A stretch of DNA of 64,000 nucleotides from Synechococcales cyanobacterium S06 (GCA_011391125.1 JAABRE010000021.1:1-64000); one strand, 5' to 3'; shown: positions 49,633-60,152, numbered from the stretch's first letter. The notes: a model not told the origin generated them from the sequence alone. Numbers and translations: made by a program.

Positions 49633-50145
49633 GTGAGTAAATTTACACCGCATCCTGATGAAAAACAAGATAAAATTATTATTAATTGTGCCGTAATTAC
49701 TGTTAGTGATACTCGAACAATAGAGACTGATAAAAGTGGTCAATTAATTAAGAAATTACTAACAGAAATAGGTCATAAAATAGACTATTTTAATATTATA
49801 AAAGATGAACCTGAGCAAATTAAACAAGAATTAGAAATTATTAATAATAAGGAAATTCAAGTAGTCATTTTTAATGGTGGCACAGGTATTGCTCCTCGGG
49901 ATACTACTTATGATGTTTTGCAAGGTTTATTAGAGAAAACTTTGCCCGGTTTTGGGGAATTATTTCGCTTTTTAAGTTATCAGGAAATCGGTTCTCGTGC
50001 CATGGCTTCTAGGGCAACAGCAGGAATTTATCGAAGTAAAATAATTTTCTCGCTTCCGGGTTCAAGTAATGCGGTAAAATTAGGATTAGAAAAGTTAATT
50101 TTACCGGAAATAAGGCACTTAGTCAAACAAATAAATAACAACTAA
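49633..50145 (+). CDS. moaB: Molybdenum cofactor biosynthesis protein B
   Basis: INCAVITVSDTRTIETDKSGQLIKKLL; FNGGTGIAPRDTTYD; LPGFGELFRFLSYQEIGSRAMASRATAGIY; LPGSSNAV. GTG start. Confidence 0.94.
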   Translation: MSKFTPHPDEKQDKIIINCAVITVSDTRTIETDKSGQLIKKLLTEIGHKIDYFNIIKDEPEQIKQELEIINNKEIQVVIFNGGTGIAPRDTTYDVLQGLLEKTLPGFGELFRFLSYQEIGSRAMASRATAGIYRSKIIFSLPGSSNAVKLGLEKLILPEIRHLVKQINNN

Positions 50146-53100
50146 TTATTTTTAGAGAGAATTAAATTAACGATATTTAACTCATTAGAATTAAATAAAT
50201 ATTTATCAGTTAAAATATTATTTCTAATTTCTCCTAAACTATAACTGGTAAAGAAAATAAAGGGAAAATCTTGATAATCACTACCCAAAGGTAAGACATT
50301 TCCAACGGGATATAAACTCCGAATATATTGTTCTAAAATATAACGAAATCTATCTTTTATATCCTTTTCAGTTTCGATTAATAAATAATCTTCCATTGCT
50401 TTTTTATTGAGAAAGATAAACAAAGGAATCGCATAATATTCATCATTTCTTTGACTATGTTGCTGAAATTTTTGACTCCTATCTAAAGTTTCAGAGTACA
50501 AATCTTCCATTAAATCAATTGCATCTTTAGTCGCAAAAATTAGATTCTTATTATAATAAGAATTACGGCGAATTTTAGCTAAAATTTCTAATAATTGTTC
50601 AGCCTTTTTTAAGAGTTTATCTAAACTAATATAATAGGTTTCTTCGAGTTTATTATTCTTAGTTGGTACAATTAATAAATTACCAAAAATGTAACCGGAT
50701 TCTATGTTATTGTAACTTAATAAATTATCAAATCCATTTTGGATTGACTTTAAAAATTGACTGTCGATATTTTTGATTAAATTAAGATAAGATTGGGGAT
50801 TATTTTGAGGAGGAGTAACTACAAAATCCGCATTATTAAGTAATTCTTGTAATAACATTTCTGCTTTTTCTAAATCTTTGTGACTTGGTTTAATTTTATA
50901 CTCATTTTTTAACTCCCGTAATAAATTAGACAATCTTTTCGTGAAACTTTCCCCTGCACTTGAAACCGATTTTCCCCCAATGGGAATAATTAAAAAGTTA
51001 TCATCACCTATTTTTCCGACACCATTAATTCTAGTTAAAATTGCCGTTTTTAAAAGTAATAATATGTTTAAAACATTCAGTAAACTTTCATTTAAAGATA
51101 ATTCTATGTTTTCTTCTTGATAATAAACGGCTTTTTCTGCCAAGTAAAAAATTAACTGTTTATCCTGTTGATCTATTTCTTGATTTCCCCTTCCTCGATA
51201 AATAACTTGGATAATTTCCATCAAATTATTTTCCACTTGAAAACGGGGAATATCCACTAAAATATGTTTCACTTTCGGGAAAGATAAACCCCGACTTCCC
51301 GAAGAAGTCATAAAGATAATTTTCACGTCATTAAGATATTTATGCAAATCTTTTTTGTCATTATCACTTATATTGGCGTGAACTTCTAGGTATTGTTTAT
51401 TCTTCTGAAATTGGGGATAAATGATTTCTAATTCCCTAATTAAATCCTGTAATTTTTGTTTATTCTGAATATAGACTAAAATTTGTCCATCTTCCTGGTA
51501 AAGATTTTCAATATCCCTAATAATTTCGATTTCTAATGTTTCTTGTAATTTATCTTTATCAAGTTTTAAACTATCCTTTTCTTGAAAAAGAGTGGAATGT
51601 AAAATTATTTTATAGCTAATATTTAAACTATGAGCAGGATAGGAATTGGTATTAATAATAGTAGCAGGTAACTTTTGAAACTCAAACCTTTCTAAAGATA
51701 AAGAAACCTCATCATTTACTACATTTCTAAAAAATATTTTATCAGGTTCAGGATGGGATTTTTCTAAGTGTTGTTTAATGACGTCTTTATCAACAATGGA
51801 AGCATCAGCCACAATTATTTTAGTATTAAAACCGTGTTTCCCATCTAATAATTCATATTCCCTCAACTGTTTTCTAATTCCATTGAGAAATTCCGCTCCA
51901 CTATCATCTCCGGTGATTTCATCAATCATTATAAAGATATGTTTAATCCGTTGGGCAATTTCCTGCATTTTCTCGGGAATAACTTCACCTTGTTTACTAT
52001 TATATGCACCTTTAAAGATGTTACCAAAATGTTTTAAAGTGTCTCCATTTTGGGTTTTTTTCAAAGATTGAATCGAAACCGCAGCGACAATTTGATTAGA
52101 AATTTTATGATCAATTAAAGCATGAATTCCCTGACAAATACTATCAATAACTCCTTGAGATTTTCTGTTAGTTGTCGTTACTAATTCCTGATTTTGTCTA
52201 ATGGTTGCGGAGTGATTGTCAGAAAAGACAATGACTTCTTCACTTTGAGGAATAAAATCTACATTGCTTTCTTTAAAGGTATCATTCCTTTGATTTGAAA
52301 AATATTGAACTATATATTTTCCCTTATTACTATCAATTATTTTCCGATCAGTATTAATACAAAATAACTGCTCACAAGATTTAGTATTGTCTTTACTTTC
52401 CTTAAATTTTTCGATAATATCTAGGTTAACTTGTGTACGAGGACTGACATAAAAGAACAAAAAACCTTCATCAGAATTCTCTTTCAAAAAATTAGCGATG
52501 GCCGTAGTTTTTCCGATACCCGGATTTCCCGTTAAAAAGAGATAAATATCCTCAGAAACTAAGGCTTTTTTAATTAAATCTGCGTGAGCATTTCTTAAGG
52601 TTTTCCCAACAGGATTATAATAGTTACTATCAATATTATGTTTAGTTTCTGAGGTAATTTCTCCCGCAGTATTCGCAAAATTATCCAACTTTTCCTGATG
52701 CATAATCACCTTAGTTTCATTCGGTTTTAAACTAAATAAACCCTTGATAAAATCTCCACTGTGGCTAAAACTTGCTCTAACTTTTAGTTTAATAAAATCG
52801 ACTATTTCTTGTCTAGCTTTTTCAATATCTTTTGGACTAAAATCACGTTTATAAATTTCATAACAAGGTTTTAAAAGTTGCAAATTATCTTGATTTACGG
52901 TCATACTACTTAAATTGCGATCGCTATAACCGATGGAATTAATGGTAAAATTCATCGTGGGGGAAAATATACCAATTTTCTGCAAAAAAGTAGCGAAACT
53001 ATAGCCATAACCTGCTGCTTGAATCAGTTTACTACTCTCTTTATCTTCATATTTAAAAGCGGTAAAATACTTTTTTAATTCATCTGAAAAGCAAAAATCA

Positions 53101-53795
53101 AGGTCATTTCCTGTATCAATTCTTAAATGGGAAAACACACTTTTGGAACGAAAATAATTAACTTCCCTAACCATTTTTTTTCTAATTAAGTCCAGATAAT
53201 TATCATCACTAATTTCTGACTCCATTTTCAAAGAAAATAGAGAAGTATCGACAGCTAAAATGCGATAATCTTTCTGACGATAACGAAATAAAATTAAAGT
53301 ATCAGCCTTAAGAAATTCCCCTTTTCTTTTATAATTCTCCACATAATTGTTTAAACTTGTTGCATCAAAACCATTGACATTATTGCTAAATTGTGTTAAT
53401 AAAGTATTAAGATATGGGTCTTCACCTTGATGGTTAATACCCAAACTATTCTCATTTCTAAAACAACATTGAAAATAAAGAATTTCCAGCTTTTTTAACT
53501 CTCTCTCTTGCACCCAACCAGCGGATTTAAGGTATTCTCGGAAAAAATTTAAACCCCCAAGAAAACCTCGCCAAAGCAAAAATTGAGTCCAATTAGAAAT
53601 AATTTCTCGATCTAAAGAACTCAGAGAATCTTCTTGCTTAATTAAAGCTTTTAAAAAGGAATTAAACTTAAGCTTTTGCAAATCTTCACGATAAAACTCA
53701 ACCCAATTTTGACCTAATTTTTGCTGTTCAAAACAGGCCAAAATACCAATATTAAAACCTACCTCAAAAATGCGCCCCTGATTTTCGGATTTCAT
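50142..53795 (-). CDS. Large (1217 aa) SF2-helicase-like ATPase of unknown function
   Basis: Walker A LFLTGNPGIGKTTAIANF; Walker B IFIMIDEITGDD; motif V-like IIFMTSSGSRGLSF; motif VI-like EIIQVIYRGRGNQ. N-terminal ~400 aa unassigned. Confidence 0.75.
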   Translation of the reverse strand: MKSENQGRIFEVGFNIGILACFEQQKLGQNWVEFYREDLQKLKFNSFLKALIKQEDSLSSLDREIISNWTQFLLWRGFLGGLNFFREYLKSAGWVQERELKKLEILYFQCCFRNENSLGINHQGEDPYLNTLLTQFSNNVNGFDATSLNNYVENYKRKGEFLKADTLILFRYRQKDYRILAVDTSLFSLKMESEISDDNYLDLIRKKMVREVNYFRSKSVFSHLRIDTGNDLDFCFSDELKKYFTAFKYEDKESSKLIQAAGYGYSFATFLQKIGIFSPTMNFTINSIGYSDRNLSSMTVNQDNLQLLKPCYEIYKRDFSPKDIEKARQEIVDFIKLKVRASFSHSGDFIKGLFSLKPNETKVIMHQEKLDNFANTAGEITSETKHNIDSNYYNPVGKTLRNAHADLIKKALVSEDIYLFLTGNPGIGKTTAIANFLKENSDEGFLFFYVSPRTQVNLDIIEKFKESKDNTKSCEQLFCINTDRKIIDSNKGKYIVQYFSNQRNDTFKESNVDFIPQSEEVIVFSDNHSATIRQNQELVTTTNRKSQGVIDSICQGIHALIDHKISNQIVAAVSIQSLKKTQNGDTLKHFGNIFKGAYNSKQGEVIPEKMQEIAQRIKHIFIMIDEITGDDSGAEFLNGIRKQLREYELLDGKHGFNTKIIVADASIVDKDVIKQHLEKSHPEPDKIFFRNVVNDEVSLSLERFEFQKLPATIINTNSYPAHSLNISYKIILHSTLFQEKDSLKLDKDKLQETLEIEIIRDIENLYQEDGQILVYIQNKQKLQDLIRELEIIYPQFQKNKQYLEVHANISDNDKKDLHKYLNDVKIIFMTSSGSRGLSFPKVKHILVDIPRFQVENNLMEIIQVIYRGRGNQEIDQQDKQLIFYLAEKAVYYQEENIELSLNESLLNVLNILLLLKTAILTRINGVGKIGDDNFLIIPIGGKSVSSAGESFTKRLSNLLRELKNEYKIKPSHKDLEKAEMLLQELLNNADFVVTPPQNNPQSYLNLIKNIDSQFLKSIQNGFDNLLSYNNIESGYIFGNLLIVPTKNNKLEETYYISLDKLLKKAEQLLEILAKIRRNSYYNKNLIFATKDAIDLMEDLYSETLDRSQKFQQHSQRNDEYYAIPLFIFLNKKAMEDYLLIETEKDIKDRFRYILEQYIRSLYPVGNVLPLGSDYQDFPFIFFTSYSLGEIRNNILTDKYLFNSNELNIVNLILSKNN

Positions 53796-53804
53796 AATAA
53801 TTGA

Positions 53805-53909
53805 TATAGTATTTTCTGATTAAGTGTTAGATACCCTCACCCCCCAACCCCCCTCATCCCAAAGGGAGAGGGGGGCAAAAGAGACAAAATATCAACTAAA
53901 AATACTATA
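53805..53909 (+). mobile_element. MITE family B, copy 2 (105 bp)
   Basis: TIR TATAGTATTTT / AAAATACTATA (perfect 11 bp); core CCCTCACCCCCCAACCCCCCTCATCCCAAAGGGAGAGGGGGG. Confidence 0.75.
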
Positions 53910-53945
53910 ATTGATAAGTATATTTTCATAAATAAAACATCAATG

Positions 53946-53985
53946 AATAAAGGTCTGTTGTTGCGCTTTAGCGCTCCCTAAAATA
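53946..53985. repeat. Truncated MITE A core fragment
   Basis: ggtctgttgttgcgctttagcgctccctaaaataaagac shares TTGCGCTTTAGCGCT with MITE A. Confidence 0.5.
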
Positions 53986-54114
53986 AAGACAAAATTAAAT
54001 AATAATTTTCATTTTTACGGATAATTATGACCACCTACTTAATTGATAATTATTAACTGAAGAAAGAAAAGCAATTAACTTCTTTTTCTTTCTTTAATTA
54101 TTAATTGCTAATTG

Positions 54115-56127
54115 CTAATTATCAATGCTAACCAAATCAAGCATTTCTCGGAAGCGAATCTCATCCCGTTGAGGATCGGCTCTACTAACTTGAAGCTCAA
54201 TGCGATGTCCCAAGGAAACAGCGCGCTCAAAACGGTGAGGCAATTCCAAGCCTAAATCTTCTAACAAAATCAAAGCTAAATTTTCATCTTCGCGCAACCA
54301 ACGCAAAACCAACGCTGGCCAAACTTGTTCCGCATTGCGTCGCAAAAATTCAAGCGCCCAATAACGATTAGTTTGCCTTTCCACCAACGTAGCTTCATAG
54401 GCCGAACTACCAATACTATAAAGCAGTTCCTGCATTTCTTCGCCGCTAAAAGGCAACTTATCACCGCGCAAATGAGCCTTAATTTGAAAATGCGCCAACA
54501 AATCCGTATAACGACGAATGGGCGAAGTTACCTGACTGTAACCATTTAAACCGAGACTGGCATGGCGTGCAGGATTAATCGACATTTCGCTGCGGGGCAT
54601 ACAACGACGCACTGCACAGAAACGCACCGGACCTGCTGGTAACAACAACAATTCCTGATCCGGCGGCAAATCCGGCTGAATTTGACTGCGGAAAGGCAAG
54701 GGAATGCCGTTGGTCTGTCCATAATGAGCGCCAATTTCCCCAGCCAAAATCATCATTTCCGCCACTAATTGCCGTGACGCGGTATCTTCTAATAATTCAA
54801 TGACAATCTCATCATTATTTTTGACTTTGATGTAAGATTCTGGCATTTGAATGGTAATCGAGCCTTGAGATTTACGCCATTGGCGACGTTGTTGAGCGCA
54901 TTTGGCCAAGTCGTTAATTTCTGGTTCAGAAGCAATGCCCCATTGCAACATTTCCGAAACATCTTCGTAAGTCAGGCGATAGGTTGGCTTAATCCAACTA
55001 GGATGAATGCTGTAGTTATTGACTGAGCCATCTTCGTTTAAGGTGACACAAAAACTCAAAGCGGCGCAAATTTTACCCTGAATCAAGCTCATTGGTCCAG
55101 CTGCTAGTTCCAGCGGAAACATGGACACCATCCCTGTCGGTAAATATAAGGTGGTACTGCGTTTTCTCGCTTCTAAATCTAACTCATCTCCCGGGGAAAA
55201 CAAACGGGTAGGATCGGCAATATGAATCCAAATTTTCGGAGTTTCACCTGCCCCTAAATATTCAATACTTAAACCGTCGTCAATTTCTTGGGTGCTTTCG
55301 TCATCAATGGTATAAACCTTGAGATGGGTTAAATCAAGTCGGTTGTGATCCGGATCACGTGGTGGTGATTCTAAGCAAGAGTGAGCCACTTCAATTACCT
55401 TTTTCGGGAAGTTTACAGGGTAGGAGCTACGGCGTAAAAACAAATTTTCGTGTTTACTCCACAACCCTAAATCTACCAGTAATTCAAAGGCTGCTTCAGG
55501 AGTTTGTTGTTTTCCTAATAGCTCAAGAATTTCTGACCCTTGACGGGAATTATTTTCTGGTTGTAGAACGAATTTTTCGATGGCTTCTAGCCGCGTGCGA
55601 TCGCTTTCAGACCATTCTACCTTGTTTCCGGCCAAAGCTTGCTGTAAATTACTCAAAAATTGCGCTTTTTCTTGTTCCCTTTGTTGTTCAATTTCTAACT
55701 GATGTTTAATTTCTGAAACTTGATTCACGGAACGGGGTTCGTAGCGATCGCCCTTTCTCTTAAAATAAATCTTATCATCGGCCAAGAGTAAATGAGCGGC
55801 ATAGGCCAACGGGGGACTTTGGTCAGAAAATAATAACAAAGCCAAGTCATCGGGGTTAACTCCTTCCCCGTCTTCGATCAACAATTCCCAAGCGACTTCC
55901 AAACTGCTCGGATCAAAATAGTCTCTAGCTTGTGCCAAAAAAGCCGGTATGTCTGATGGTTGATAAGGACCTCCACCAATAGTATAGTCAACTCGTTGAG
56001 GGCGCAGTTTATGACCTTGTCCCCCTGCATCAACAACGATCCAGTCTTTTTTGCCTTCCGGTCTATCTACGACTGCGAGACGACGGTCTCCATGTAGTCT
56101 AAATTCTATTAGTGTTCCCTTTTCCAC
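54115..56127 (-). CDS. RNB-domain ribonuclease (RNase II/R family)
   Basis: TIDDESTQEIDDGLSIEYLG...IWIHIADPTRLFSPGDELDLEARKRSTTLYLPTGMVSMFPLEL; YSQVTSPIRRYTDLLAHFQIKAHL. Confidence 0.95.
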   Translation of the reverse strand: MEKGTLIEFRLHGDRRLAVVDRPEGKKDWIVVDAGGQGHKLRPQRVDYTIGGGPYQPSDIPAFLAQARDYFDPSSLEVAWELLIEDGEGVNPDDLALLLFSDQSPPLAYAAHLLLADDKIYFKRKGDRYEPRSVNQVSEIKHQLEIEQQREQEKAQFLSNLQQALAGNKVEWSESDRTRLEAIEKFVLQPENNSRQGSEILELLGKQQTPEAAFELLVDLGLWSKHENLFLRRSSYPVNFPKKVIEVAHSCLESPPRDPDHNRLDLTHLKVYTIDDESTQEIDDGLSIEYLGAGETPKIWIHIADPTRLFSPGDELDLEARKRSTTLYLPTGMVSMFPLELAAGPMSLIQGKICAALSFCVTLNEDGSVNNYSIHPSWIKPTYRLTYEDVSEMLQWGIASEPEINDLAKCAQQRRQWRKSQGSITIQMPESYIKVKNNDEIVIELLEDTASRQLVAEMMILAGEIGAHYGQTNGIPLPFRSQIQPDLPPDQELLLLPAGPVRFCAVRRCMPRSEMSINPARHASLGLNGYSQVTSPIRRYTDLLAHFQIKAHLRGDKLPFSGEEMQELLYSIGSSAYEATLVERQTNRYWALEFLRRNAEQVWPALVLRWLREDENLALILLEDLGLELPHRFERAVSLGHRIELQVSRADPQRDEIRFREMLDLVSIDN

Positions 56128-56250
56128 CAGCTGCCTTCTCGTTTGTTTCTTTACAACAATGTACCTGATTTTGTACCGAATCAGTTATCAATTATCTTAA
56201 TAATTTTTGATAATTGAGCGATGGGTTTGGAGACCAAACCCCTAACTGAT

Positions 56251-56466
56251 TTAGCCTTCGGCGTTGACAAATGGCAACAAAGCTATTTGACGAGCTTGTT
56301 TGACTGCGGTGGTTAAATCCCTTTGTTGTTGGGATGTTAAACCTGTGATTCTTCTGGGTAGAAGTTTTCCCCTTTCACTTAAAAATTTGCGCAGTAATTC
56401 CAAATCTTTGTAATCAATGGGTTGTTTCGGGGAAATGGGTGATAAACGTTTACGATAATAAGCCAT
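56251..56466 (-). CDS. rpsR: 30S ribosomal protein S18
   Basis: [62 protein letters not shown]. Confidence 0.98.
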   Translation of the reverse strand: MAYYRKRLSPISPKQPIDYKDLELLRKFLSERGKLLPRRITGLTSQQQRDLTTAVKQARQIALLPFVNAEG

Positions 56467-56516
56467 AATTTCTCTTTTTTCCTTGACTTTTGGTCTATTT
56501 TATGATACGCAAAAAC

Positions 56517-56711
56517 TTACTTAATTTCTTTGTGCACAGTATGTTTGTTACAGTGACGACAGAATTTTTTAAGTTCTAATCTAGCTGTCGTATTACGACG
56601 GTTTTTGCTCGTAGTATAACGGGAGACACCCTTGGAACGTTTCGCCGGATTAGTACGGCATTCAGTACATTCAAGGGTTATGATTAAACGGACACCTTTT
56701 TTACTTGCCAT
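56517..56711 (-). CDS. rpmG: 50S ribosomal protein L33
   Basis: [21 protein letters not shown]...[37 protein letters not shown]. Confidence 0.98.
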   Translation of the reverse strand: MASKKGVRLIITLECTECRTNPAKRSKGVSRYTTSKNRRNTTARLELKKFCRHCNKHTVHKEIK

Positions 56712-56758
56712 GGTTCTTTAAACAACCAAAATAATTATTTTAATTTTCACACAAATTA

Positions 56759-57289
56759 TCATTTTCTCATATTCTGTCGTATTTGTGCAAGCAGTTTTTT
56801 AAATCTTAAATCAAGGGAAAATCCCCTCCGAGTTTGAATAATTAAAGTATTGCTTATTTGATCGTGCCAAGCTTGATAATAATGTTCATCACCTAAAGCC
56901 ACGACACAATCCACAACTAAGGGTGTGACTAAGATTAACATAGAAAGAGGATTGAATATCCCAATATTTAAGCCAATCATCGCTAATAAGGACAAAATTC
57001 CGATAATTCCCTCTCTTTTCGCTAAATTGGCTAGGGTGGGAATCCTACTTGACTGGTCAATTATTGTTAAATCTAAAGCCCAACGACCTAAACTTTGCCC
57101 CCTATTTCTATCCACTAAAAATACTCGTAAACCGAACCAAGTTAACAGAAATACGAGCCATTTTAAGATACCCGTACCTAATAGACTACTTATGAGCCAA
57201 ACTGTCACAAAATCAATCAAAAAAGCCGAAACTCGTCTTTCTAAGGGAACTGTAGGAAGTCGTCGCAATTCTCGTTTATCCCTGTCCAT
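56759..57289 (-). CDS. RDD family membrane protein
   Basis: RVSAFLIDFVTVWLISSLLGT...DRNRGQSLGRWALDLTIID. Confidence 0.88.
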   Translation of the reverse strand: MDRDKRELRRLPTVPLERRVSAFLIDFVTVWLISSLLGTGILKWLVFLLTWFGLRVFLVDRNRGQSLGRWALDLTIIDQSSRIPTLANLAKREGIIGILSLLAMIGLNIGIFNPLSMLILVTPLVVDCVVALGDEHYYQAWHDQISNTLIIQTRRGFSLDLRFKKLLAQIRQNMRK

Positions 57290-57467
57290 AGCGCTAAAAA
57301 TTTTGATATATTATCTATTTTCTTATTTTCGTTGGTTTTGACCAGATTAATTTTTGTTAACACTTGTCATTTTCTCAAAAAAATGTAAAAATAGATACAG
57401 AAAAAAAAAACAGCTTGTCTATTAGCAAAGCTCAACCCATAAAAAACTAATTTTAAAAAATTTTGAG

Positions 57468-57875
57468 GTGAAAATGCAATTATCTTATCGTGGAGTTCCT
57501 TTTGAAAAGAACTCTTTAAGTTTGGAAATGAAGGAAGGAGAAATTATCGGCCAATATCGAGGTCATGAAATTCATCAGAAATACCCTCGACATATTCCCC
57601 AAATTCAGCCGAAATTTGACCTTCAATATCGAGGTGTAGCTTATAGTATCAGCGCTATGCCCATCGAAAAACCTAGCAAATTGGCAATTAATCCAAGTCA
57701 TAATGGGTGTCCAGTTTCCATTAGAAAACAGCTGAAAATTGAAGATAATTTAACTCAAATTCACCTCGATAATGTTAAACGCAATTTAGAAAGAAGAATA
57801 CAGGTTGCGAAATCAAAGGGTGATTCGAGTTTGGTTAATTTACTATATCAAGAACAATTGGCCCTAGAATGTTAA
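57468..57875 (+). CDS. DUF4278 domain-containing protein
   Basis: MQLSYRGVPFEKNS...IIGQYRGHEIHQKYPRHIPQIQPKFDLQYRGVAYS. Confidence 0.85.
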   Translation: MKMQLSYRGVPFEKNSLSLEMKEGEIIGQYRGHEIHQKYPRHIPQIQPKFDLQYRGVAYSISAMPIEKPSKLAINPSHNGCPVSIRKQLKIEDNLTQIHLDNVKRNLERRIQVAKSKGDSSLVNLLYQEQLALEC

Positions 57876-57888
57876 TAATTATTTAATC

Positions 57889-57922
57889 AAAAAACCGACT
57901 TTTTTTCAAAAGTCGGTTTTTT
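57889..57922. terminator. Bidirectional terminator hairpin AAAAAACCGACTTTT-tttc-AAAAGTCGGTTTTTT
   Basis: 15-bp perfect arms between convergent genes, flanked by A and T runs. Confidence 0.85.
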
Positions 57923-57932
57923 AAATGACAAT

Positions 57933-60152
57933 TTATAATTGACTTTCTTCGGTTAATTCTTCATTGGCATCTTCGGGAGGGTTATTTCCTGTTAAGGTAA
58001 AGGTGAAACTATTACCCTGTTTAATAACATTTTCTACCTCGTTATAAAAGGGATAATTACCAATTCCACTTAAATTAACCCAACCACGACTCCTTGTTAA
58101 GGCCACAAATAATTGGTTTCTCAAGGTAGGATTAGTTTCATTTTTGGCAATGTTATCTAACCCGATTAAATACACAAAATCCGCTTCATTTCCCTTGGCG
58201 CGATTAACAGAAGTTATGGTAATTCCTCGATCGCACCAAAATTGATCAGGTTTGGTATTAAGATATTTACTATCAGCATTATTTAGTTTTTCTGAACCTG
58301 AGATATAAACATCAATGCCCTGATCGAGCAAAAAATTAGCTACTTTTATTTCTAACTTATTATCTCCTAAAACAATAATTAAAATACTACGAGTAGCTGG
58401 TAATTTATCCTCTGTTAAATTAAGTTTAATCTTCTCAACTAAACTGAATAATTCCTCGTCTCTTTCCCTATATTTATTAAATTCAATCAAGGAATTTTCC
58501 CATAATTGAGAAATCGGATTCGGAGAATTTTCTGAAGGCCTTTTAATTGTAATTGGTTCGTTTTTTTTGCGAAAATCTCCCTCGACTTCAAAACCAATGG
58601 CCTGTAAATCTTTTTTGCGGAGGCGATCGGGTCGAATAATACCTCCACTACGCAATAAACCTGTACCAAGGGCATAAGCTGAAGTTAAAATCAGATCGGG
58701 AGTCCGATAACACCTTTCCATATCGTAACCCTTGCGAATGTCACCTTTGTAGATACCACCCCCTTGACCTCCTAACATTCCACTAAGTTGAAGTCCGAAG
58801 ATTTCTTTGGCTTCGGGAGCAACAGAGGCAGCGGAATGAATGGTTTGTGCTTCATCATAAGCCCAAATGAGACGTTTTTGGGGAGGAGTATCAGAATTGA
58901 CGGTTTTTAATGATTGATATGCCAACCAGTAAATTGCTTGTTTTTGATCGCCATTTTTAGAGGTCAATTTTAAATCATTTTCAGTAATAAAATCCTGGCC
59001 TTCATCAATAATTATGGCATCAAAAATCGGCTTAATTGGGGTAGTTTTTTGTAATTTTATGCAGAGTTCAGCTAATCGACGATGAGCATTTTTTTCGGAA
59101 GCATCTTTTACTCCTAATGGTGTTTGTTTATTGACTTTACAAATTAAGCGATAAAAACCATTTCTATTTTTTGCCCCCCAAGCGTGTAAAATTTGGAAAT
59201 TAGATTCCTCGGAATTATAATCGATTTCACCATTAGTAAAATGCTTAAACCATAAGTTAACTAAAGTTTCGATTTGATTGTATAAACTGCGGGTAAAAAA
59301 CACAAAAGCAATTTTCCAATCAGGGTGTTTTAAGTGCATTATAACCGCTTTTTGAGCAAAAAGAATAGTTTTTCCAGAGCCAGCAATTCCCCTCACTCGT
59401 TGTGGACCTGGGGGAATAGATTTGCCAATCCATTCCTGTTTTACATCCCATTCATACATTAAATTTTGTGCTTCTATTAAGGTATTTGCTCTAGTTTTAC
59501 CGTCATGTTTGGGAATATTAGATAACTGTTTTCTGAGGATATAAGTACCACTAATAACGCTCAAAAGTTCTTGATATTGGGTATCATTTAAACTTGTTCC
59601 TGTAATAAGAGGTTGTGCTTTTTCGATGCTATTTCTTAAGGTAACTTCTCCCAATTGGTTATTAAAAATAAAAGCTGATTCTTCCTCCATTCCCGTGTAA
59701 ATTTTTCCTTGCCATTCTGGGGAACTAATATTCGGAAAAACGATTAAATTTCGGCTAATTACCTGATTATTTAACAGCGAATTTTCTTGACAATAACTAT
59801 TTAAAACCTGGTTATATTGAGCGTAATTTTCTAAATTGTGATTAAATTGTGTGAAAGTTTCAGTGAAAATAATGGTCTTATTTTCCAGCGAAATAATATC
59901 ATTAATTGTCGCCAAACATACATTAATGATAATGATACCCCATTCCTGATCTACCATTAAAATATCGGCTTCTTGACGTTTATTATGTACCTCTAAAAAC
60001 AGGGGATAACGCCAATAACCAATACTATTATTACGGGGAGAAAAAGCCGTTTTTACTGAATCCCAAACTTTTTGATAACTGTCTTGATATTCACTTTCAA
60101 TTGCTTCCGTGGTAATAAAACGAGATAAACCTTGCCTAGTTTTTTCTGTCAT
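57933..60152 (-). CDS. NERD-domain + SF1 (UvrD-like) helicase
   Basis: NERD-like EADILMVDQEWGIIIINVC; Walker A GIAGSGKTILFAQKA; motif II AIIIDEGQDF; motif VI LFVALTRSRGWVNLSG. Met of MTEKTRQGL at 60152 is the likely start. Confidence 0.88.
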   Translation of the reverse strand: MTEKTRQGLSRFITTEAIESEYQDSYQKVWDSVKTAFSPRNNSIGYWRYPLFLEVHNKRQEADILMVDQEWGIIIINVCLATINDIISLENKTIIFTETFTQFNHNLENYAQYNQVLNSYCQENSLLNNQVISRNLIVFPNISSPEWQGKIYTGMEEESAFIFNNQLGEVTLRNSIEKAQPLITGTSLNDTQYQELLSVISGTYILRKQLSNIPKHDGKTRANTLIEAQNLMYEWDVKQEWIGKSIPPGPQRVRGIAGSGKTILFAQKAVIMHLKHPDWKIAFVFFTRSLYNQIETLVNLWFKHFTNGEIDYNSEESNFQILHAWGAKNRNGFYRLICKVNKQTPLGVKDASEKNAHRRLAELCIKLQKTTPIKPIFDAIIIDEGQDFITENDLKLTSKNGDQKQAIYWLAYQSLKTVNSDTPPQKRLIWAYDEAQTIHSAASVAPEAKEIFGLQLSGMLGGQGGGIYKGDIRKGYDMERCYRTPDLILTSAYALGTGLLRSGGIIRPDRLRKKDLQAIGFEVEGDFRKKNEPITIKRPSENSPNPISQLWENSLIEFNKYRERDEELFSLVEKIKLNLTEDKLPATRSILIIVLGDNKLEIKVANFLLDQGIDVYISGSEKLNNADSKYLNTKPDQFWCDRGITITSVNRAKGNEADFVYLIGLDNIAKNETNPTLRNQLFVALTRSRGWVNLSGIGNYPFYNEVENVIKQGNSFTFTLTGNNPPEDANEELTEESQL

